NCBI GenBank assembly: GCA_009733775.1
Contig: WOGZ01000140.1
Location: forward strand, 1 to 64,000
DNA from: Alectoria sarmentosa
Taxonomy: Eukaryota; Ascomycota; Lecanoromycetes; Lecanorales; Parmeliaceae
Length of the DNA: 64,000 nucleotides
Direction: 5' to 3'
Numbering within the stretch: position 1 is the stretch's first letter; each line of letters starts with the position of its first letter. The position numbers and the translations under genes are program-made. Below, piece by piece: positions 58,070 through 64,000 of the stretch. Under the pieces are notes generated by a model. The model was not told where the DNA came from and searched no databases. It was given only the letters and a program-made list of their open reading frames with translations.

Positions 58070-59755
58070 TGCGGTTGGAAGCCCTAGGGCGCCAGCTCAA
58101 GACTTGGTGGGATGGGAGGAGGCGTTGTTGGGCCAGGTAGAAGAGTAAGTCGTATGTAAAATGGTAATTTCAATGGCAAACCACTGCATTCTTTGGGTGT
58201 GGCTTTGAGTCCCTGGCGTTGGCGAAGCTTGTTCGTCCAATCGTGAGCTGATGAGAATCGGCTCTTTGCCTCTATGGTAAGGATGTCTTGCGTCTCCGTA
58301 CGTCAGGGTTCATTCATTGCCATTGTTATCGTAACCAAGAAGAGACTTGATGCTAGAGGAACAGGTGAAGAAGTTGAAGAAGTTGAAGTTGAAGAAGAAG
58401 AAGAAGAAGAAGAAGAAGGAAGGTAGCTGCGAGCTTGAGGGCGGAGCTGTGAGTATCTCCTTCTCGGGTAGGTGTGAGGGCCCATTCCTGAAGCTGAACT
58501 TGAACTTTTAACGTTCAACTTTCAACTTTTGTGGACAGACATGACATGACATGGGGAGGGGCCAATGGGGGGGCCAAAGGGGGCAGGGGCACAGACCAGA
58601 ACTTGGCTGCCGAGACTTGCATTGAGTTATGAGTAATTGTAATAACTCATAAATCAAATTAATTGGCAAATGCACACTTACACTGAATGGGGCCTCTCAG
58701 GGCGTCAGGACCCGAAGATCCCGCTTGGACCTAATCCCAGCTTGTGCTGCTCGTACTAAAGTAAGTACCTACGGACCTACGGTAACCTGCCTTACCTTAG
58801 TGGTCTGAATTACTTTACAGTAAATACCCCGTACTCGGTCTAGTCACAAACTCGACAAAGTACCTTAATTTTCATTTTCTCCCCTTTGTGTGATAAAAGT
58901 AAGGTACTTCGTAATCTTACAAGTTATGAGGTACTGGTACTCTAGAACAGAAAACAGACGGCAAAGCTCGCAACCCAAAGGCTGTCTTTCTTGACTTTTG
59001 CATTGTGAGCAACTACAGAGCTGGTTGGGTGGAATTGGAGGACATGGCGCTTGCCACAAAGGCACTTCCTGAACCTCTCAATTAAGAGACGCCACCTGGG
59101 CTTGCCACCACAACTGTGAGAAAAGGAAGAGGGCTATTCACCCCGGCATCGATGAATGCCACCAAACTTTGGGCCCAATCCATTCACACCACCCTCCATA
59201 TCTCCCGAGCTCGTGGAGACGAAGCGTAAATAGGACACAACGGCCACGAGGCCTTCAAGTGGAGACCAAGTGAGTCCAAGCAGGGTAACGGCTCGCATAC
59301 GATACAATATTCGGATCGCCAATTCAAATCTTGCAATATCTCCAACGCCTAGCCAAAGCCTGCGTATCGAAAGGGAGGATCGGCGACTGGCAACATGTCC
59401 CAATGTAAATTGTGCACAAGTCACCCCTGCGGCACATCATTAACAGGTCAATCAGCGCCTTACTTGTTGAAACTGGAATATCTGAAGCATTGACATTCCA
59501 ATTTGGTCGTGTGGTGGACTTCAATCAAGCCGCAGTGATGGCTCAAAGGGCAGTGTGGATCATGAGCAACTCTCTTGACAGGTGCCGTGGTTCTATATGC
59601 TGTGTTTAATATGCTGTAAATGCAAAGGCGGCCTTATATCAAGGTCATGCAACAGCCAGAAATTTGGAACCATCTCAAAGCACTGGCAAATCAAGCGTGA
59701 AATGGTATAGCTCAGCCGTGCAACGTTACATAAGAGACCCTATTCTTTGTGACCT
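58070..59755. other. Intergenic, nothing coding recognised
   Basis: About 1.7 kb. It contains the GAA tract at 58366-58419, G-rich stretches at about 58550-58590, and repeated GTACCTACGG-like motifs at 58760-58870. No gene is recognised; HOP1 ends at 59756. Confidence 0.6.
58366..58419. repeat. GAAGTT/GAA simple repeat
   Basis: Three GAAGTT-type units lead into ten or so GAA triplets. It is about 300 bp upstream of the start of the disordered-protein gene, probably in its promoter or leader. Confidence 0.85.
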
Positions 59756-62102
59756 TCAGGTTTTTATACGTTTGCGTCGAGGGTTCTCATCTTCGGTATC
59801 TGTAATCGCTCGTGTGGTATTCTCTTGAAGCTCATACTAGATAGTAAGTGCTTGCAATAATTCGTGCTATGGCAGCGGTAGCGGGAGCGTAGGGAGGTAC
59901 TTACGAAACCGCTGATGCACGTGAGAGGGTTATAGTAGAGTTGGCTCCTGAACATTAATTGCTGAGGCGTGATCACTGGAGATAACTGCGTCGTTCCAGA
60001 AGCGAGGTAACCGCCTTCATCCAGTCGCTTGATCAATCCCCTGGTCGTCTTCCCATTAAAGTCTAAAGTTTGTTAGCATTCTGCCCAGTCCAAGAAACAG
60101 TTATCACTAACTTAGCTCCTGAGCAAATTCCTCGGGTGACGAAGGGGTTTTTTCGTACAGGATCCATAGTGCTCGCCTGAAAATTGCGTAGCTCTTCATG
60201 TCTTCCAACTTGGATCCGTGCGTATCTTCAAGAAGACATTTATAGCAATAATGCTCGTGTGCGTGCGTCTCTAGAGCGAACCCATAGCAATGATAATGTT
60301 GCAACTTGTGACAGCAAATGCATTGGAGCTAAATGACAAGATGTCAACATAGCAATTACTAGATGTCATCGGGCCAAGGAAATACCATAGACGATTCCTC
60401 CCGGTCGGAAGAGCATTCGCAACGAACCACTCGATCATCCAGAGCGGCAATCCACTGTTGTTTGTCTCTTTTTACGGCCATCTCCATATCTTTTCCTGCC
60501 CGCAGCTTCCAGTTCCACGTAAGTGCTGGCGGGTCATGTGCGTCCATAACTTGAGTTGGCAAAAGACTATCACCACTCAACGTATCGTGTATCTGATAGA
60601 CATGAAATTAGCCGGAAACAAGCCCCCAAATAAGATAGGATCTGTGCTGACCCCGACGCTCTCTCTCAACTTATCGCCAAGAGGCCCTTGGCTTATACTC
60701 TGTCCTTTTGCTCTCATTGATCTGTCAAGACCTTCGGCACCATCATGTAATGATGCCCGCCCGGTCGCGTCTCCCTGTTCATCTGCTCGTGTGAAGCCCC
60801 CTCTAAGACTCTTTGTCATTTGGGCGCTCATTGACCCAGCACCATTGATATTTGGGCGCATTTCGAGGTCGGGCTTGAGGGCTCTTGAGACAAATTTGGT
60901 GTACTCCATATTTTGGGCAAGCACTGGCCGATCGTCGAGGTCTTTCGTGGTATCGGCACGAGCCATGAAACCTATGTCCAAGCGCATGCTAAGCTAATAA
61001 GTGAGACTCCTAGGAATTCGATGCTCAAGGCATGGTACCTATGAACACCTGAATCAATTGACCCTAACCTTCGCGGCTTCATATACCATAACCCATTTTC
61101 GATGACTGCCATATTGGTGTCCGCACAGGTATGAAACCCCGGTGGTCGATGGTGCCGAGGAGCATAGGGTGAATGAAAGAGGTGACACATCAAGTATCGT
61201 TCTCCTTCACAGATTGCATTAGTACACATGACCCTGGCACTTTCCCAGAGGCAACATACTGGGAAGAGTGGGGAGCTGCTGCTGGTATTTGTTGAGCTGG
61301 TCGATCACATTTACCATGCGAGATCTGACGTTTCTAGTTGTGATCATGCCACTGTCACGACCTGGAGCCATTAACCCTACAAGCCGTCGCTCACCATCCT
61401 TTCCATCATGGTATTGAAAAGAGAATGTATATAGCTCCAGGATTTCCGAAGGTCTAGACTTGTCCGCATATATGCTGAATTGAAAACCATCCAAAGAGCG
61501 ATCGAGAAGACCCTCGAATATTTCATCCTGTGCGAGGAATCAGTATCTTGCCAAGTATGTGACGGCTCATGATCACCTACCAGCCATACTAGCAGTTTGT
61601 CAACGGCGTTGATCTTGCCTGGGGCTAAGACCATGAAAGGTTGATCTCGTTGTGCCAGCGCAGTTGCAAAGTGTGCCATTTCATTATTGCTGCTGTTCAT
61701 GTGTGAGCCACCGTCCGCTTGCTCGTAAGATTGATGTGCGTCTGTAAGGACCAATGAGGGTAACCACATCTCGAAACATGATTTCGGAAAGAGAGATCTG
61801 TGAATGGAGTCAGCTCACGGGCTGCAAAGTCTTGCAGTACACACGACGTACCGTTGGTAAGCAATGTTGGCCACCTTATGTCCAACAAAGAGGTTAGCGA
61901 GCGGTCTTTTGATTCCAAGACTATGCATTTATACCAAAATTTGAATAAGTCCAGTCACCATGGCATAGCTTTGCTTCTCTTCGACGACCTGATCTTCCTT
62001 TTGAAGCGAGATGGCTTCTGGCATCGCAGGTGAAGTGTCTTCCTGATGCACACAGTGAACAGTCTTCAGCTTGGGAGCTCTGTGCCTTTGTGTTTGAGCC
62101 AT
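59756..62102 (-). CDS. hop1: Meiotic chromosome-axis protein HOP1 (HORMA domain)
   Basis: HOP1 assembles on meiotic chromosome axes and promotes break formation and homologue bias. Ten exons (62102-61935, 61874-61852, 61797-61581, 61527-61260, 61204-61039, 60988-60652, 60592-60386, 60328-60112, 60062-59905, 59836-59756) sum to 613 aa, all phases closed. HORMA domain at about residues 45-290: MVTGLIQILVANIAYQRSLF, DGFQFSIYADKSRPSEILEL, LYTFSFQYHDG, LPTLPRERYLMCHLFH and APRHHRPPGFH. After a disordered linker there is a PHD-like zinc region (about 445-500): RCECSSDREESSM, QCICCHKLQHYHCYGF, EHYCYKCLL. A winged-helix-like part follows (TTRGLIKRLDEGGYLASG). The basic end PRRKRIKT could be the closure motif that HORMA binds, an inference. 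Start: ATG of MAQTQRHRAPK; the ATG at 62024 is an alternative. Confidence 0.93.
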
Positions 62103-62902
62103 TTCAAGAGACGAGCAATTTTGGGGTTGATGGTTGACAATGGTGGAAGAATGTTGGCAGGAAGGGCATGTTCAACTCAACCATCAGTGATGGACACTTT
62201 CACCCAATCTATACAGTCCCTTGAGGCCTGAGCAGTGACTAGATTATCTAGGATTGAGACGCGTTGAAGTTGTAAAAGCAAAACAGCACTATCAGTATTC
62301 TATTCCGTTCCGATGATACGATACAATTGTCACAGTAGGATAGGTAAATATAAAGACGGCATAAGTTGAGATGAAAGAAATTGGAGGGCACCACTCAAAA
62401 TCGCTAGGGCTTAAAGACAGGAACAAGTTCGATTACGCTTGTGGACCAATCCTGGATGGCAGAGATGATGACTTTGGACTGTTGTTCGAGAGCAATTGAT
62501 CTCGAGAATCCCAAATCTTCGCAAAAATACCGTTACCATCTCGGATGTCAGTATGTGTGTTAAGAAGTCTTTCCTTGAAACTGCCAAGCCACGGATAATC
62601 TATCTCTATAGAAATGTCATTAGACCTCTGCTAAATCGTCCTCCAACCCTTTTCCTCGACACTCATTTTGCACCTTACACCCTTCTTTGACTTTCACCGC
62701 AGTTACAGCACTTCTTTGCATACGTGATTCAAGCTGTCCACAGTCCATAACGGAATCCATATTTTGATCCGGCTCAACACATGGCTTCAAAAGCCACCCA
62801 CGGCCAGCAGCCGTTGTGCAATATTCCAGAATCAAGCCTTCACCTGTCCACAATGTAAGTAGTGTGGCATGACTTCTTCTGGTACTTGCAGCTGAGGTTT
62901 CC
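62103..62902. promoter_or_regulatory. Divergent gap between HOP1 and the right-edge gene
   Basis: About 800 bp that should hold both promoters. The minus-strand frame at 62620-62904 has an ATG but no recognisable motif and would overlap the start of the right-edge gene. Confidence 0.5.
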
Positions 62903-64000
62903 ATGGATGCTGTGCACCTGAGGCTTTATCAATGGGAATTCGCTGACCAAGGAACCAGGAAGTCGCCTATGTCTTTAGCACAGCTTCCCTTGCACTCACA
63001 CTGACGCTGACAAATCCAATAGGCTAGCACCAGCTTCGGATTACTCCAAACAAGGAGACACACCCTCGGCGCGGCTCTCCAAATTGGGCTGCGGGCCATA
63101 TCGGCCTCAACAACACATGCCGAGCTGGACCTTCGCCAATAGAGATCCAGATGCCGAGCAGCTTTTTTTGCGTAAGCCGAAATACCTCGAAAAAGGTGAT
63201 CCATTGCAAGATGAGGAGACACTCCTGCAGGGTCTGCCAATCGTCGAGCCAGGATACGAGGCTTTCAACACAATTAGGAAGGTACCAAGCGATCAGGCTC
63301 TCATGCCGTTGAGATGGGGCAGCAGTCGCAGGGCATCTGGTCGCTCCAAAAGCGGACTGCAAGTACGTCTAATTTCGGAGCAGAGTCTTCCTAATCCGAA
63401 CCTCAATGAAAGTCGTGAGACATATTTCGAGATTATTATACTCACGCGCCTTTTTTGGTGACTCCTTTTCCATCTTAAAGGAGAGTAACTGACTCCGAAA
63501 ATTTGAAGATCCTAGTACCGAGTAGCAACGCGTCATTCAATTTTGGGGGAGCTGTCACCGGAAAATCCATCATCTACGCATACACCTCGTCTTCTTCCTC
63601 ATCGAGCGGGAGAACAACAAGCAGCTTCGGTGCTGTCGGGGACCATCTTGCTTCGACTAGATCCGCCATTTTGCCGGAGAACTTGGTGGCGAAGGGAGAT
63701 CGGAACCCATCCACCAAACTAGAACGTGCAATTATGAGTGCCAATAGTCGTACTCGGCCCACTCTGACGGATCTAGTCCTCAACTCAACGCCTGATGAAG
63801 AGCCGTACCAGCTACTGGCTCTGGGTCAGGTTGGACCGTGGAAACAGCCCTTCACACCACAGCTTGTCAAGCCCTCAAATCTTAGTACTCTAATCCAACG
63901 GCGACGATCCCTCTCCGACTTGAAAGAAGCCCCACATGCTCGACAATCTTCAGTGGGCGCAGAGTCGGGATCTCCAAAGGCCCACGTACCAGCAACCAGG
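62903..64000 (+). CDS. Unknown protein, partial, runs off the right edge
   Basis: My model has exons 62903-62961, 63023-63362 and 63509 to the window end. The phases agree and the last exon stays open for 164 codons to base 64000. The start MDAVHLRLYQWEFADQGTR is tentative; donor GTCGCC is weak, but its branch GCTGAC is good. Seen in the chain: MPSWTFANRDPDAEQLFLRK, PKYLEKGDPLQDEETLLQGL, PIVEPGYEAFNTIRKV, then a Ser-rich linker (AYTSSSSSSSGRTTSSFG) and TLIQRRRSLSDLKEA. I know no family. At least 297 residues are coded here; the rest lies outside. It is head-to-head with HOP1. Confidence 0.6.

Noticed and set aside
61745..61770. 26-bp GT..AG segment in HOP1 after CFEM
   Set aside because: Shorter than any other intron here and not needed for the frame; read through as coding.
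62620..62904. 94-codon minus-strand frame with ATG in the HOP1 upstream gap
   Set aside because: No motif, and it overlaps the start of the better-supported right-edge gene.
1..64000. tRNA, rRNA, CRISPR arrays, bacterial operons or phage genes
   Set aside because: No cloverleaf with a TTCRA loop, no spaced direct repeats and no prokaryotic gene organisation were seen; the window is nuclear fungal DNA.

Overview
The window is eukaryotic, from a filamentous ascomycete (Pezizomycotina). Support for this: dense short-intron genes (introns of about 46-148 bp with GT..AG ends and CTRAY-like branch points), typical fungal housekeeping genes, and a 10.7 kb AT-rich block whose base composition looks like repeat-induced point mutation (RIP). 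A Leotiomycete-like fungus is my guess from protein flavour only; no sequence here proves the class.

Layout. 1-10690 is a gene-empty AT-rich block made of decayed LTR retrotransposons: a plus-strand Ty3/gypsy chromovirus relic (reverse transcriptase, integrase and chromodomain still readable) and a second, minus-strand gypsy relic. 10886-29696 is a gene block: COX11, a broken short-chain dehydrogenase, dynactin subunit 6, the nuclear-pore basket protein MLP1/TPR, TFIIE-beta, COQ3, mitochondrial Phe-tRNA synthetase, the mitochondrial GrpE MGE1, and a broken MFS transporter. 29964-33463 is a second mobile island: two diverged inverted arms about 2.2 kb apart, an AT-rich core with two 160-bp solo LTRs (each with a perfect 5-bp target duplication), and a 433-bp foldback MITE. 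33600-64000 is again gene-rich: a small Cys-rich protein, arginyl-tRNA-protein transferase ATE1, a Nudix diphosphoinositol-polyphosphate hydrolase, a leucine-rich-repeat protein, a UDP-sugar transporter, the meiotic helicase MER3/HFM1, a C2H2-like protein, calcipressin, a HAD phosphatase (MDP-1 type), a large disordered protein, the meiotic HORMA protein HOP1, and a partial gene running off the right edge.

How the genes relate. There is no operon or biosynthetic cluster. Mitochondrial functions recur (COX11, COQ3, MSF1, MGE1), and two meiotic crossover/axis genes (MER3 and HOP1) lie about 10.6 kb apart, but most neighbours are unrelated housekeeping genes. Most gene models below were spliced by hand; exon phases were checked to sum to whole codons, which is strong internal support. 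I found no novel defence, toxin or gene-cluster system. The more unusual items are the foldback MITE just upstream of a gene, the paired solo LTRs inside an inverted-arm structure, the CpG-retaining RIP signature, and the 13-bp tail-to-tail overlap of ATE1 with its neighbour.
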